From Lachnospiraceae bacterium (GTDB lineage: Bacteria > Bacillota > Clostridia > Lachnospirales > Lachnospiraceae), in assembly GCA_022774505.1 (NCBI GenBank), contig JALFLW010000061.1, positions 1-59,701 on the forward strand: a stretch of 59,701 nucleotides of DNA, given 5' to 3'. The notes under the pieces are model-generated. The model had not been told where the DNA came from and did no database searches. It saw only the letters and a program-made list of their open reading frames with translations. Shown here piece after piece: positions 43,677 to 53,233 of the stretch. Made by a program: the position numbers and the translations under genes. The number at the start of each line of letters is the position of its first letter. The first letter of the stretch is position 1.

Positions 43677-44528
43677 TTATACAGTTCCGGTAATTACTAA
43701 TGTGCTTACACCCGGATTAGTCGACCATACACCTGTAACCGGATCCTGTGTATAGGTTGCCGCCGGTACGATAATCTGTCCGGCTACCGTAGAAAATATA
43801 CCCGTTGTCTCATCATAGGTATATTCTGTCGGATCCCTCCATGCAGTTCCATTAAATGTAACTGCAAGATCGGATAAAACCGGATCAAACGTATCGGTGA
43901 TCACTGCTCCTGTAGCTGCTGATGCATCCGTATTCCCAAAATTCTGGATCACAAAAGTATACGTCAATATTCCATTTTCCGTAACAGGAACAGGACTGAC
44001 AGACTTTGTGATATTTAACAATGGTTCACTCTGTGCCGTCACTGTTTCTTCTACTGTGATCGGGGTGATTCCTCCACCGCTGATAACAGCTGTATTGACG
44101 ATCTGTGATCCAAGTGCCTGCGGTGCATTCTGGTTTACCGAAGCCTCATAGATGATCGTCGCATTTCCTCCTGCCGGAACATTTAACCCTGTGACTGTCA
44201 TTGGAGGTCCTGCCGTTACCGTTGGTGCCGTCTGCAGCGTCCCATTCACATAATAATTAATCGTGCCGGCAACATAATCTAACGGTGTCAGCTCTGTTGT
44301 CCCAAAGGTATATGCCCCTAAATTATCAGTCAGGGTAATTCCTGTCATTGGAACAGTACCGGAATTTACAATACTCACAATATATGTGATATTGTCCTTC
44401 TGACCATACGTGCCTCTGACTGCTGTCTTTGTTGCAGATAATACTTCAAGTATCTCCCCCACTGCAACATTCGAATTTGTTACAGCATTTCCATACCGCA
44501 GCTGCGCCTGATTTGTAAATCGTGCCAT
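43677..44528 (-). CDS. DUF11 repeat protein
   Basis: 283 residues. MARFTNQAQLRYG start followed by two or more DUF11-type immunoglobulin-like repeats (YIVSIVNSGTVPMTGITLTDNLG, LLNITKSVSPVPVTENGILTYTFVIQNFG). Thr/Val-rich with few charges, as in surface proteins, but no signal peptide or anchor is seen. Such proteins in Clostridia may sit on spores (from memory, uncertain). ATG 44528 is chosen; 44540 is also in frame and abuts AAAGG. Confidence 0.8.
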   Translation of the reverse strand: MARFTNQAQLRYGNAVTNSNVAVGEILEVLSATKTAVRGTYGQKDNITYIVSIVNSGTVPMTGITLTDNLGAYTFGTTELTPLDYVAGTINYYVNGTLQTAPTVTAGPPMTVTGLNVPAGGNATIIYEASVNQNAPQALGSQIVNTAVISGGGITPITVEETVTAQSEPLLNITKSVSPVPVTENGILTYTFVIQNFGNTDASAATGAVITDTFDPVLSDLAVTFNGTAWRDPTEYTYDETTGIFSTVAGQIIVPAATYTQDPVTGVWSTNPGVSTLVITGTV

Positions 44529-44604
44529 ATATTTTCCCATCCTTTGCTATAAAAGTATAGTACAATATATGACAACTTTTTTATATGGTTACTCTTTTCT
44601 TGAA

Positions 44605-45084
44605 TTACCATATTTCCCGCATTCTGCGAAAGTACGGCTCCATTGTTTCAGAGCCTGCACAAAATTTGTCTGCCATACATACGATCCACGCCTCTTTATA
44701 AGCCGGCGGTATCAGATTTAACGGAAACATGTGTCTCGCGATGATATTTTTTTCGATCCGGTTAAGCTCATAATCCCTGACCGCATTTTTTAATGCAGAA
44801 CCGGCATGATAAAATCCATGAAGCCGGTGACTTTTATCATTTTCATGCCAGTCGTACAGGAAATAGTCATGAAGAAGTGCCCCACGCACCAAAGAACGTC
44901 TGTCCACCCGCAGATTCAGTTTTTCTGCCGCATAAAGGCTGGTATATGCCACCTTAATGCTATGCTCATAGACAGTAGTGGTCCCATGCTGCATATAATT
45001 TTTCTCCTGCTTCAGCTTTCCCTGCCGTCCCAGTTCCTCCACACATTCTCTCAAAAGACTGATTCCTTCCCTGCTCATTCCCAT
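44605..45084 (-). CDS. HD-domain phosphohydrolase
   Basis: 159 residues. HD superfamily pattern: H in VYEHSIKVA, HD in GALLHDYFLYDW, H in FYHAGSA, D in CMADKFC. Probably a metal-dependent phosphohydrolase on a nucleotide or similar. GGAG lies 10 bases before ATG 45084. Same strand as the chemoreceptor, 27 bases away. Confidence 0.82.
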   Translation of the reverse strand: MGMSREGISLLRECVEELGRQGKLKQEKNYMQHGTTTVYEHSIKVAYTSLYAAEKLNLRVDRRSLVRGALLHDYFLYDWHENDKSHRLHGFYHAGSALKNAVRDYELNRIEKNIIARHMFPLNLIPPAYKEAWIVCMADKFCAGSETMEPYFRRMREIW

Positions 45085-45111
45085 GACCGGTCATCTCCTC
45101 AATAATCCGCC

Positions 45112-46818
45112 TTACATATTAAAGTGTCCTATATTTTGTGCCAGGATATCTGCGGTATTTCTAAGATTTTCCGTAGATACCTCAATATTCTTAAAGCTTT
45201 CTTCCATTGCCTTTAGTGCAATATTGGTCTGCGATGTCCCAGATACATTATTCTGGGCAATATCAGACATTGCATCAATCCTCTGGATCACCTCCGCCCT
45301 TGCAGCTTCCAGCTTCTTCATACTATGTCCGATATTCCGGATGTATTCGACGGAAATCTCTATTTCTTTCATAACACTTTCCACACTCTGTTCCGTATTG
45401 GCAATATATTCATTCTGTCTGTCAATAACCTCCTGTGTCTGTGCCATCGTTGCCACAACACGTTCTGAATTCTGCAAAAGTGTATTAACAATCTCCTCAA
45501 TATTGCCACTGGCAGCATTGGACTGTTCTGCCAATTTCTGAATCTGAGATGCTACTACCGCAAAACCACGACCTGCCTCTCCTGCACGGGCCGCCTCAAT
45601 ACTCGCATTCAAAGATAACAGATTCGTTTCCTCCGCAATTTCAGAAATAAACTGTGAGGCCTCCCTGATACTCTGTGCAGAACTATTTGTCTGTGCTGTC
45701 TGCTCTGCAATCTCAGACACTGTCAGCTTAACATCTTCACTGATACCGCGAAGCTCTTCAATTGTAACAGCCGTTTTATCGCTCGCTCCCTTCATGCTGT
45801 CCGCACTGCTTTCCAGATTATCTGCTTCCTTTCCTGTTCTGATGATCAGATCTCCCATATCTCTTACATTATCCGAAGCACGGCCCACATCATCCGCCTG
45901 TCTGTTCGCACCATCTGTAATTGTATCCATTGCCTGATTCACCTTACCTATGCCATTATGAGTATCCTGCGAGGTCTCCTCCAGAGTATTCGATGCTCCA
46001 AGCAGAGTATCCGTACTTTCTTTAATATCGCCAATGATCTTGCATAATTCCTCCTGCAGACCGTGAACTGCTCTTGATAAATTGCCGATTTCATCTTTTC
46101 TGCGCAAAAGCTTTGGATCCTGTACTACATTCAGATTTCCTGAGGAAACCTGAAGTACCTCATCAATACTTCTATTTAATGCCTTTGTTATGGAATTTGC
46201 ACTGATCCCAACTGCTATGCTGCAGACTATCATGATGATCACGACCATCGCCACGATCGTATTAATGATCCGGATCACACTCTGAAATGTTTTCTGCTTT
46301 TCCTCACCTGCAAAAACCATCCCGATCGGTGAATCCTTTGTCCCCTCCTGAAATACCGGAACATAATATCCATAATAAATCGTTCCATCCATGGAGATAT
46401 TATCACTAAAATACTCTTTTCCCTGTTCCAGAACTTTCTTTTTGATCTTATCTCCTGCAGGACTTCCCAACAGCCGGTTCCCGTCTTTATCCTTAGCTGA
46501 TGTCATAATGCGGTCAGCTCCATAAAAAAATGTCACATCCATCCCCGACTCTTCCTTAATGGTATCTACCAGCGTTTCTGACTGGGAAATGTTATAACTT
46601 CCCTTCCAAATGGCACCATTGTCCGCTTTCAGATACGAGCCCACATTCTGATCATAGGCTGCCTGCGTAGCCACCGCAGTTCCTTTCAGGGACTCCTCCA
46701 CCTTATTGATAATAGATCCTTTCATGATGGTTGCTGCAATAATGATAATACTGCCTCCCAAAAGAATGAGCGGCAAAACTGCACTTAAAATAATCTTTTT
46801 CCTCAAAGTAAATTTCAT
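45112..46818 (-). CDS. Methyl-accepting chemotaxis protein
   Basis: 568 residues. N-terminal membrane helix, a Cache-type extracellular sensor ([30 protein letters not shown]), second helix near residue 190, HAMP linker and signalling domain with the hairpin tip [36 protein letters not shown] precedes ATG 46818. It follows the BMP lipoprotein by 13 bases, so the lipoprotein may deliver ligand to it or both respond to the same nucleoside (inference). Confidence 0.92.
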   Translation of the reverse strand: MKFTLRKKIILSAVLPLILLGGSIIIIAATIMKGSIINKVEESLKGTAVATQAAYDQNVGSYLKADNGAIWKGSYNISQSETLVDTIKEESGMDVTFFYGADRIMTSAKDKDGNRLLGSPAGDKIKKKVLEQGKEYFSDNISMDGTIYYGYYVPVFQEGTKDSPIGMVFAGEEKQKTFQSVIRIINTIVAMVVIIMIVCSIAVGISANSITKALNRSIDEVLQVSSGNLNVVQDPKLLRRKDEIGNLSRAVHGLQEELCKIIGDIKESTDTLLGASNTLEETSQDTHNGIGKVNQAMDTITDGANRQADDVGRASDNVRDMGDLIIRTGKEADNLESSADSMKGASDKTAVTIEELRGISEDVKLTVSEIAEQTAQTNSSAQSIREASQFISEIAEETNLLSLNASIEAARAGEAGRGFAVVASQIQKLAEQSNAASGNIEEIVNTLLQNSERVVATMAQTQEVIDRQNEYIANTEQSVESVMKEIEISVEYIRNIGHSMKKLEAARAEVIQRIDAMSDIAQNNVSGTSQTNIALKAMEESFKNIEVSTENLRNTADILAQNIGHFNM

Positions 46819-46830
46819 ACATGACCTCCT

Positions 46831-48018
46831 CTATTTCAATACAACTACATTACGATAATACCAGTTAAGCTTGCCGGTGATCGTTGCATCATCCAATGTC
46901 TTTCCCTTTTTGCCGATCTTTTTGCCTGTATTTGTCACAAGAACTCCATCAAAGACATTATTATCTCCGCTAAGTATCTCTGCTGTCGCCTCATCAACTT
47001 TTTGCTGTGTTCCCTCTGCAGCAAAGGATGCCAGATCTGTAATCCCCACCAGTCCTTCTGCCATACCTCCGTAATAATTGCTCCCGTCCCATGTACCATC
47101 TATCACACTCTTGACTGCTGCCGTATAATAAGCACTCCAATTCCATATTACGCTGGTCAGACATGAATCAGGAGTCTCCTTACTCATATCAGAATTATAT
47201 CCTATGCCGTACACGCCTTTTTCCTGTGCCAAAGTCTGTGGATATGGTGTATCACAATGCTGTGTCATGACATCGCATCCCATTTTCAACAGACGCTCCG
47301 ATGCTTTTTTCTCTTTTTTCTCATCATACCAGCTGTTCGTCACATCAACATATATCTTTGCTTTCGGATTCACTGATTCCACACCGATTGCAAAGGCATC
47401 AATTCCTCCCGTCACCTCCGAATTAGAAGAATCCTGAGCTGCCACGTAACCGATCTTATTGTCCTTTGTATTCATACCTGCCACAATACCACTCAGATAT
47501 CTCGCCTGATATATCCGTCCGAAATAATTATTAAAATTCTTTCCATTGGACATATAACCTGTACCATGAGAAAAATACACGTCCGGATATTTTTCTGCCA
47601 TATCAGCGGTCACCTGCATATACCCCCAGCTTGTAGTAAATATAATATTACATCCGTCTGATACACATTCCTCAATCGCCTTTTTTGTTGCCTTTTTGTC
47701 TGTATCATCTACGACCTTACGGTCAATCTGATCATCATTCAAAAGCAGATTTTCCTGCATTCCCTTTACTCCCAGATCATGCGTATACGAATACCCGCTT
47801 CCCTCCGCCGGATCAGAAAGATATAAAACACCTACCTTGACATCCTCCTTGGCAATGCCACCGGAGCTGTTTTTTTCCGTTTCAGTACTTTCATATCCCT
47901 TGTTGGTGGCATAATCGTCCGGCGTTCCTGCTTTTCCCGTCCCACATCCGGTCATAAGCAGCGTCACAGCCGTAAACATAATAATATTTTTCCATATTTT
48001 CTTTCTTTTCTTCATGCC
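46831..48018 (-). CDS. BMP family lipoprotein (PnrA-like nucleoside-binding)
   Basis: 395 residues. Lipoprotein signal with lipobox LMTGC; the mature part is BMP/PnrA fold (VKVGVLYLSDPAEGSGYSYTHDLG, GCNIIFTTSWGYMQ, YFSHGTGYMSN, FGRIYQARYLSGIVAG). BMP proteins usually bind purine nucleosides for uptake, but no permease or ATPase follows; instead a chemoreceptor does. ATG at 48018 follows AAGGAGATGAAGGC. The upstream region holds three promoter-like boxes. Confidence 0.9.
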   Translation of the reverse strand, partial: GMKKRKKIWKNIIMFTAVTLLMTGCGTGKAGTPDDYATNKGYESTETEKNSSGGIAKEDVKVGVLYLSDPAEGSGYSYTHDLGVKGMQENLLLNDDQIDRKVVDDTDKKATKKAIEECVSDGCNIIFTTSWGYMQVTADMAEKYPDVYFSHGTGYMSNGKNFNNYFGRIYQARYLSGIVAGMNTKDNKIGYVAAQDSSNSEVTGGIDAFAIGVESVNPKAKIYVDVTNSWYDEKKEKKASERLLKMGCDVMTQHCDTPYPQTLAQEKGVYGIGYNSDMSKETPDSCLTSVIWNWSAYYTAAVKSVIDGTWDGSNYYGGMAEGLVGITDLASFAAEGTQQKVDEATAEILSGDNNVFDGVLVTNTGKKIGKKGKTLDDATITGKLNWYYRNVVVLK

Positions 48019-48057
48019 TTCATCTCCTTCCAAAACTGCTTGCTTTTTCTTGGGGTT

Positions 48058-48280
48058 ATTATATCATATATACGTGCACGATTTTTGCACATCATGGAGT
48101 TTCTTTGAAACTCCTAATATGAGCCCGTTAGGGCTCATTATATCACAAATTCGCAACGCAAGGGAGCTTGTTCACTTGCGCAGAATTTGTGAACGACAAA
48201 ATTGTAAAGCACAACGTGCGACAGATGCGAAGCATCTGGATTTTGGAGTTATTATATCACAAATTTTACTTAAGACTCGC
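48058..48280 (-). promoter_or_regulatory. Array of three promoter-like boxes with hairpins (family B)
   Basis: On the minus strand three TGATATAAT boxes (attata on the plus strand at 48251-48256, 48137-48142, 48058-48063) precede the BMP gene. Hairpins lie after the first two: CAGATGC-TTC-GCATCTG; GAGCCC-TAAC-GGGCTC and GGAGTTTC-AAA-GAAACTCC. The last box is 40 bases from the ATG. The end nearest the gene matches the pyrE leader. Confidence 0.5.
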
Positions 48281-48309
48281 AAAATCGTTTCTTTTTATGA
48301 CCAATCATT

Positions 48310-49296
48310 CTATGAAAGATCGCTCTGAAAACGCGACAAATGCTCATAGGGCAGGATCAGTCTTCCCCGGTACAGCCCGCATCCATCATTGATCAGACTG
48401 TTATTGGCAGCCGAAAACATATTCACATCCAGCTTTTCCAGCTCCAGCTGCTGCAGCCTCATCCCTCTCTCATACGCTTCATCAAAGCATCTGCACTCCC
48501 CCAGAGGAATCACATCTCGTCTGGCTCTCTCATTTTCCTGACGTTTCTCATATCCCAGATGATTCGCCGGACCTATTTCTGCATTATCATCCATTGCTTT
48601 GGTACGAAGCTGTACCTCCATAAAGCATTTTGCTGTCTCATCATAAAATGTAATATGCAGTGAACGATATCCATATTCCCCTTCATTAGATATATAATCT
48701 CTGTAATACGGTCGTATCCTTTCCTCCAAAAGATCTGTCCTGCCGGGCTTAATACCATATGCAGACTCCACACGAAATCCCCTCTGCTTCATAAAATCCG
48801 GCAGTGCATTGGCAATCTTATATAAATAACGGATTTCCTCTGTTTCCCGGTCCTGCCCCTCTTTCAAGTGACACTGTGGCAGAGAGATCACGATCCGGTA
48901 TGCAATAAGATCACGAAAACAGTCCAGCCTCTTTTTAATCTCCCCCATTGTCGGAAAATGACAATGTCTGGCATAATAATCATAAATATATTCCACAATA
49001 TATCCATTAAACTTTTCTTCGGCCCGAATAAGAGACTTGATCCTCCCCTTAAATGTAAATGCTAAAAATGGATATTCCTTTGCCATAAACATATAAAACT
49101 CACGGAGCTTCTGTGATTGTACCGTCAAAAATTCATTATGTTCCAGCATATCCTTGATCTGGATCAGAAAATCACAATGCACCAGATCTACTTCATTTTG
49201 TTCAAGCTTTGCCACCTGCTCCAGATCCCTGCTGTATTTTTGTAATATTCGAAGCACCGTATCTCCGGAATATAAATAATCGTTTAACGTAATCAT
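48310..49296 (-). CDS. RelA/SpoT-domain protein (alarmone synthetase-like)
   Basis: About 328 residues. Central RelA_SpoT nucleotidyltransferase features: GRIKSLIRAEEK (ATP/GDP-binding region), DLIAYRIV, GYRSLHITFY and EVQLRTKAMDDNAEIG, with the key Asp, Tyr, Glu and Arg residues retained. There is no HD hydrolase, TGS or ACT domain, but long flanks: ~85 residues before and ~70 after. It is longer than typical RelP/RelQ (~210-230 residues). Probably makes (p)ppGpp or a related nucleotide. ATG at 49296 is 11 bases from GGAG; a GTG at 49305 is in frame. Confidence 0.75.
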   Translation of the reverse strand: MITLNDYLYSGDTVLRILQKYSRDLEQVAKLEQNEVDLVHCDFLIQIKDMLEHNEFLTVQSQKLREFYMFMAKEYPFLAFTFKGRIKSLIRAEEKFNGYIVEYIYDYYARHCHFPTMGEIKKRLDCFRDLIAYRIVISLPQCHLKEGQDRETEEIRYLYKIANALPDFMKQRGFRVESAYGIKPGRTDLLEERIRPYYRDYISNEGEYGYRSLHITFYDETAKCFMEVQLRTKAMDDNAEIGPANHLGYEKRQENERARRDVIPLGECRCFDEAYERGMRLQQLELEKLDVNMFSAANNSLINDGCGLYRGRLILPYEHLSRFQSDLS

Positions 49297-49345
49297 TTTT
49301 TTCACAGCTCCCCTCTGTATATTCTATATCCGGTCATCTGTTGCT

Positions 49346-50524
49346 TTACAGGGCATTCTTATATATCTGATACATATCCTCCTGTTCCAGCTTCTTAATA
49401 CACCCTATCGTTCTCTTTCCAAAATGACTGCACTTTTCTGCCAGACTGTGAAGCTGTTTCTCATCCGGATGGATCTCCATGTCCGAAAGACTTACCGGCA
49501 TTTCTATGCTGCGATAAAACTCTTCCATAGCCTCTATTCCACGAAGTGCTGTCTCTATTTCGTCCTTTCCTTTAGTCTGTCCCATTACTCGTACAGCAAA
49601 TCTTGCAAATCTGTCCGGTCGTGCATCCAGCACATATCGTGCCCAGCTTCCCCATACAGCAGCCAGTCCGGCACCATGTGCCACATCAAACATCCCGCCA
49701 AGCTCATGTTCCAGCTGATGGCTTGCCCAATCTCCACCTGCAGTACCACATCCGGTCAGTCCGTTATGAGACAGGCTTCCTGCCCACATCACTTCTGCCC
49801 TTGCCTTATAATTATCCGGTTCTTTCATAAGGATCTTTGCATTGTCCATGACTGTCCGGATCAAATGCTCACTGAATCCATCCGTAAGCTCCAAATTTTC
49901 TTCCTGATTGAAATAACGTTCCATTGTATGCATCATAATATCCACACACCCGCTGGCTGTCTGATATTTAGGCAGTGTCATGGTAAGCTCCGGATCCATT
50001 ATCGCAAACTTTGCCCTGCAGCAGTCATTGCCATATCCCCGCTTTAACCATCCGTTTTCATTAGTGATCACAGAAGAATTGCTCATCTCCGATCCGGCAG
50101 CCGCGATCGTCAGTACGACACCAATCGGCAGACACCCCTGTGCTGCACGCTTTCTCTCATAAAAATCCCAGACATCCCCCTCATTGGCGACTCCATATCC
50201 GATCGCCTTAGCAGAATCAATAACGCTTCCCCCTCCTACTGCCAGAATAAAATCCACCTGCTCCTTTTTACAAAGCCGGATTCCTTCATAAACAAGTGAC
50301 AGCCGCGGATTTGGTACAACTCCCCCTAAAGATATATAGGAAACTCCTTCCTCCTCCAACGACTGAAATATCCTGTCCAGCAAGCCGCTTTTCTTCACAC
50401 TTCCACTTCCATAATGAACCAGCACCTTATTACATTTCTGTCCACAAACCAGCTCCCCCACCTGCTCCTCTGTTCCTTTTCCAAATACAACCTTTGTAGG
50501 TGCATAATATTCAAAATTCGTCAT
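49346..50524 (-). CDS. Iron-containing alcohol dehydrogenase (BdhA-like)
   Basis: 392 residues, group III alcohol dehydrogenase. NAD(P) motif GGGSVIDSAKAI; metal ligands in SGCVDIMMHTMERYF and the FDVAHGAGLAAVWGSWARY histidines. Start TNFEYYAPTKVVFGKGTE is typical of butanol dehydrogenases. Reduces aldehydes in fermentation. ATG at 50524. Monocistronic or with the RelA-like gene 41 bases downstream. Confidence 0.93.
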   Translation of the reverse strand: MTNFEYYAPTKVVFGKGTEEQVGELVCGQKCNKVLVHYGSGSVKKSGLLDRIFQSLEEEGVSYISLGGVVPNPRLSLVYEGIRLCKKEQVDFILAVGGGSVIDSAKAIGYGVANEGDVWDFYERKRAAQGCLPIGVVLTIAAAGSEMSNSSVITNENGWLKRGYGNDCCRAKFAIMDPELTMTLPKYQTASGCVDIMMHTMERYFNQEENLELTDGFSEHLIRTVMDNAKILMKEPDNYKARAEVMWAGSLSHNGLTGCGTAGGDWASHQLEHELGGMFDVAHGAGLAAVWGSWARYVLDARPDRFARFAVRVMGQTKGKDEIETALRGIEAMEEFYRSIEMPVSLSDMEIHPDEKQLHSLAEKCSHFGKRTIGCIKKLEQEDMYQIYKNAL

Positions 50525-50702
50525 AAGATCACTATTCCTTTCTTTCTCTGCCTGTAAGATTAAAATACAGACAAAATATTTTTCTGCCCATCCTCACTTT
50601 TCATTTGCCATGAAAGAGATCTTTCAAAACGCTCATAGACGGTTTTGCTTTATTTTATCATTGCCGGATGCTTCGGTCAATTTCCTTTCAAATACTCCCT
50701 GT

Positions 50703-51566
50703 TTATTGTTCTCCATGTTCTTTTTTCTTCTGTTCCCTGAAAGTGATCATCATCTCTCTTGTCAGGCTAAGACCCTCCGGATCATCCGGAATATCCCGGT
50801 AGTCCACCCATTCTGCCAGAGAAAGCTCTGTCTCATCCAAATGAATCTCCCTTTCCCTTGCCAGATCACAAAAATATCCCATCAAAAGATTGCTGTCATA
50901 TCCCCAGGGCTGGCTTTTGTAATACCGGATATTTTGCACGGAAAGTCCCACCTCTTCCATGACCTCCCGTTCCACCGTCTGCTCCGCTGTCTCCCCTATT
51001 TCCGTAAATCCGGCGATCAGTGCGTATTTTTTATACTCTCGATCTGCATACTTGGTCATCAATATTCTATCCCCGTTCGTGACTCCTACGATCACTGCCG
51101 GTGCAATTTTAGGAAATACCATATTGCCACAATCCGGACATTTCATCATCCGCAGATTTTCATCATGTACCATTTTGTGGGCACATCTTCCACAGTACCG
51201 GTTATCCCGATACCATCCATACAAATGCCACCCTGTTGCCACGGCCAAAACATTTTCCTTCGGATGAAGCCTGCGAGTCTCAAACATTCTATGGTATTCA
51301 TATCCGTCAATCATATCCTCTGCAATATCCATCAAAAAATAGTCTTGTGTCTCCACTGAAAATAAATATATATATTTCGGAATACTTTGGCCTTCCCGGG
51401 TTTGAAAAAATGTTTTTATCCTGCCAAAAGAAATAAACTGTATCTCCCCCTCCTTTTCCTGATAAAAAGCCTTTCCATCACGAAAGCTCAATATCCTGCT
51501 GTCCGTTGACGGCTCCTTATGTGCAAATTCATTATGAAATTTTTTTGGTAATATATCCTGTATCAT
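50703..51566 (-). CDS. nudC: NAD(+) diphosphatase (NADH pyrophosphatase)
   Basis: 287 residues. Zinc ribbon CGRCAHKM...CPDCG, an intact Nudix box (GFTEIGETAEQTVEREVMEEVG) and the NudC-specific SQPWGYDS motif. Cleaves NAD(H) to NMN and AMP and may decap NAD-RNA. ATG at 51566 follows AGGAG. The last ~20 residues are charged. Confidence 0.94.
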   Translation of the reverse strand: MIQDILPKKFHNEFAHKEPSTDSRILSFRDGKAFYQEKEGEIQFISFGRIKTFFQTREGQSIPKYIYLFSVETQDYFLMDIAEDMIDGYEYHRMFETRRLHPKENVLAVATGWHLYGWYRDNRYCGRCAHKMVHDENLRMMKCPDCGNMVFPKIAPAVIVGVTNGDRILMTKYADREYKKYALIAGFTEIGETAEQTVEREVMEEVGLSVQNIRYYKSQPWGYDSNLLMGYFCDLAREREIHLDETELSLAEWVDYRDIPDDPEGLSLTREMMITFREQKKKEHGEQ

Positions 51567-51672
51567 GAGTTTTCTCCTGCTTTAAACGTATTTCTTCTTT
51601 GCATTTCTATTATATAACACACTTTCTGCGAATACAACTATAATCCCTTTCCTATGCTTTTTCTTTTTGGGC

Positions 51673-51700
51673 TTGATTATTTTATTTAGTATGTTAAACT
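51673..51700 (+). promoter_or_regulatory. Predicted promoter for the 77-residue protein
   Basis: TTGATT (51673-51678), 16-base spacer, TAAACT (51695-51700). Confidence 0.4.
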
Positions 51701-51745
51701 ACTCTATGCTTCTATAAATCAAATAACCTGAAAGGAATTTACAAA

Positions 51746-51979
51746 ATGATCAATCCGGCTATGCTATTTCGCTTGAAAAGTGCATGGAGTAAGTTTACAG
51801 CTTCGCATCCAAAGTTTCCGATGTTTCTGCAGGCAGCAGGTAAGAATAATGTCCTGCGTGAGGGAACTATTCTGGAGATCAATATTACGACTCCGGAAGG
51901 TCAGAATATCTCGACCAACCTTAAAATAACCCCTGATGACCTGCAGCTGATCGAAGAATTAAAAAATATGACCGGATAG
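51746..51979 (+). CDS. Small conserved protein, 77 residues
   Basis: MINPAMLFRLKSAWSKFTASHPKFPMF start, then a short beta-strand segment (LREGTILEINITTPEG) and an acidic helical tail. Style is that of widespread small uncharacterised proteins of Clostridia. AAAGGAATTT precedes ATG. The stop codon lies within the terminator stem. Single gene with its own promoter and terminator. Confidence 0.8.
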   Translation: MINPAMLFRLKSAWSKFTASHPKFPMFLQAAGKNNVLREGTILEINITTPEGQNISTNLKITPDDLQLIEELKNMTG

Positions 51980-52005
51980 CATACCGCTATCCGGTCATAT
52001 TTTTT
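51961..52005. terminator. Bidirectional terminator
   Basis: A 19-base perfect stem containing ATGACCGGATAG with a 7-base loop; A-tract before and T-tract after make it functional on both strands, between convergent genes. Confidence 0.9.
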
Positions 52006-52025
52006 ATCCTCATTCATCTTCGGAC

Positions 52026-52280
52026 TTATCGATAACATTTCTTGCAGGCTCTGTATCCCCGCCTTTTTGCAGCCTTCTTTGTCAATTTATTGACACGTCC
52101 GCGCATCCTGCTGCAATTTTTGCTCGTATGATAACACTCTCCATTCCCGGACGCTGCAATGAAAACATAACATTTCGCTGTTGTCTGTACCGGCTGCATG
52201 GTTATTCCCACCGGCACCGATGTCATGACCAGACAGAGTGAGATCATCATTGTAATTGCTTTAACCTTCATTTTCTTCAT
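52026..52280 (-). CDS. Small secreted Cys/His protein, 84 residues
   Basis: Signal peptide (MKKMKVKAITMMISLCLVMTS) with probable cleavage near TTAKC. The mature part has GECYHTSKNCSRMRGRVNKL and RGYRACKKCYR, i.e. a H-x4-C...C-x2-C pattern like the small metal-binding modules found at the C-termini of secreted nucleases and Ada-like domains. AAGGGG precedes ATG. Function unknown. Confidence 0.75.
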   Translation of the reverse strand: MKKMKVKAITMMISLCLVMTSVPVGITMQPVQTTAKCYVFIAASGNGECYHTSKNCSRMRGRVNKLTKKAAKRRGYRACKKCYR

Positions 52281-52349
52281 AAGTCATCCCCTTTTCTTAT
52301 ATGTATTATAGATTTTATGTTACATTAAAAGTATATCACAAAATTAAAA

Positions 52350-52386
52350 CCCCCGCCAGCTCCCAAATTTCTGAACCAGCGAGGGT
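52350..52386 (-). terminator. Terminator after secreted 199-residue protein gene
   Basis: CCCTCGC / GCGGGGG stem with loop ~20 bases, followed by TTTTAATTTT on the minus strand. Confidence 0.65.
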
Positions 52387-52439
52387 GATTTATTCATATT
52401 TGAATATTTTGTTACATCTTATCCGATCAAAATATGTGA

Positions 52440-53039
52440 TTATTTTAATTTACCGGAAATTGTAACGGAGATGCTCTTCTTAGGCATCTTTGTGCAACTG
52501 CTTGCACTGAACTTCTTCTGTGCATAAGAATTCCATGTATTGATAACCATAACCTGTGTAAAAGCATCAGTCTTACCAGGATCCGGAGTCAATGCAGGAT
52601 TCTTAATTGTCTTTACGGTCTTGCCATCAATCTTTAATGTAGCAGATGTAACTTTCAGTTTCTTTTTGCTCTTTCCTGCAAGGCTTGTATCAACATAAAT
52701 GCTGTTCCAACCCTTGTCCTTTGCGAAAGATTTCAGCTTAGAACCTGAAGCAGATACGGTAACTGTGAATTTACCTTTCTTGATCGTTGCATTGGATACT
52801 TTGACACCGGAGATAGATTTCTTCTTATTTCCGTTCATAACACCCTTGCTGCGATTTGAATCATTATGGTTTGAAAGAACACCATTATACCCCTTGCTTG
52901 CAAAGCAAAGATATGCTGTAGCGCTTGATGCAGCGTCAGCCTTCTTAGAAACCTGTGGTACAGCAACAATAGAAGATGCTGTAACAGCTGCTGCTAATGC
53001 AACAGAAAATACTCTTTTTGCTACGTTTGATAATCTCAT
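52440..53039 (-). CDS. Secreted protein of unknown function, 199 residues
   Basis: Signal peptide: MRLSNVAKRVFSVALAAAVTASSIVAVPQ, cleavage probably after ADA. The mature chain is Lys/Ser/Thr-rich beta-protein (VTVSASGSKLKSFAK, LKVTSATLKIDGKTVKTI) with a single Cys pair region near the end. No known domain recognised. Strong GGAGG before ATG 53039 and a TTGACA-17-TAATAT promoter suggest high expression. Confidence 0.8.
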   Translation of the reverse strand: MRLSNVAKRVFSVALAAAVTASSIVAVPQVSKKADAASSATAYLCFASKGYNGVLSNHNDSNRSKGVMNGNKKKSISGVKVSNATIKKGKFTVTVSASGSKLKSFAKDKGWNSIYVDTSLAGKSKKKLKVTSATLKIDGKTVKTIKNPALTPDPGKTDAFTQVMVINTWNSYAQKKFSASSCTKMPKKSISVTISGKLK

Positions 53040-53078
53040 AGTATTGCCTCCTTAATACTAATATAAATTTGCAAATTC

Positions 53079-53107
53079 ATATTATCACAATCAAATTTTC
53101 ATGTCAA
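53079..53107 (-). promoter_or_regulatory. Strong promoter of the secreted protein gene
   Basis: TTGACA (53102-53107), 17-base spacer, TAATAT (53079-53084) with TGTGA before the -10 box. Confidence 0.7.
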
Positions 53108-53233
53108 TGATTCCTATGTAAAAAAGCATGGAAATCATTAGAAATCAAGGGGATTCCTTGTTTTTTTCCATTTTCTTTTTTTCAATTTTAAATAGATTTT
53201 TTCTATTCACTTCCGACCGCAGCTCTCCATTGA

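Noticed and set aside
48058..48300. CRISPR array
   Set aside because: Several short palindromes occur, but repeats differ in sequence and spacing and no cas gene is nearby.
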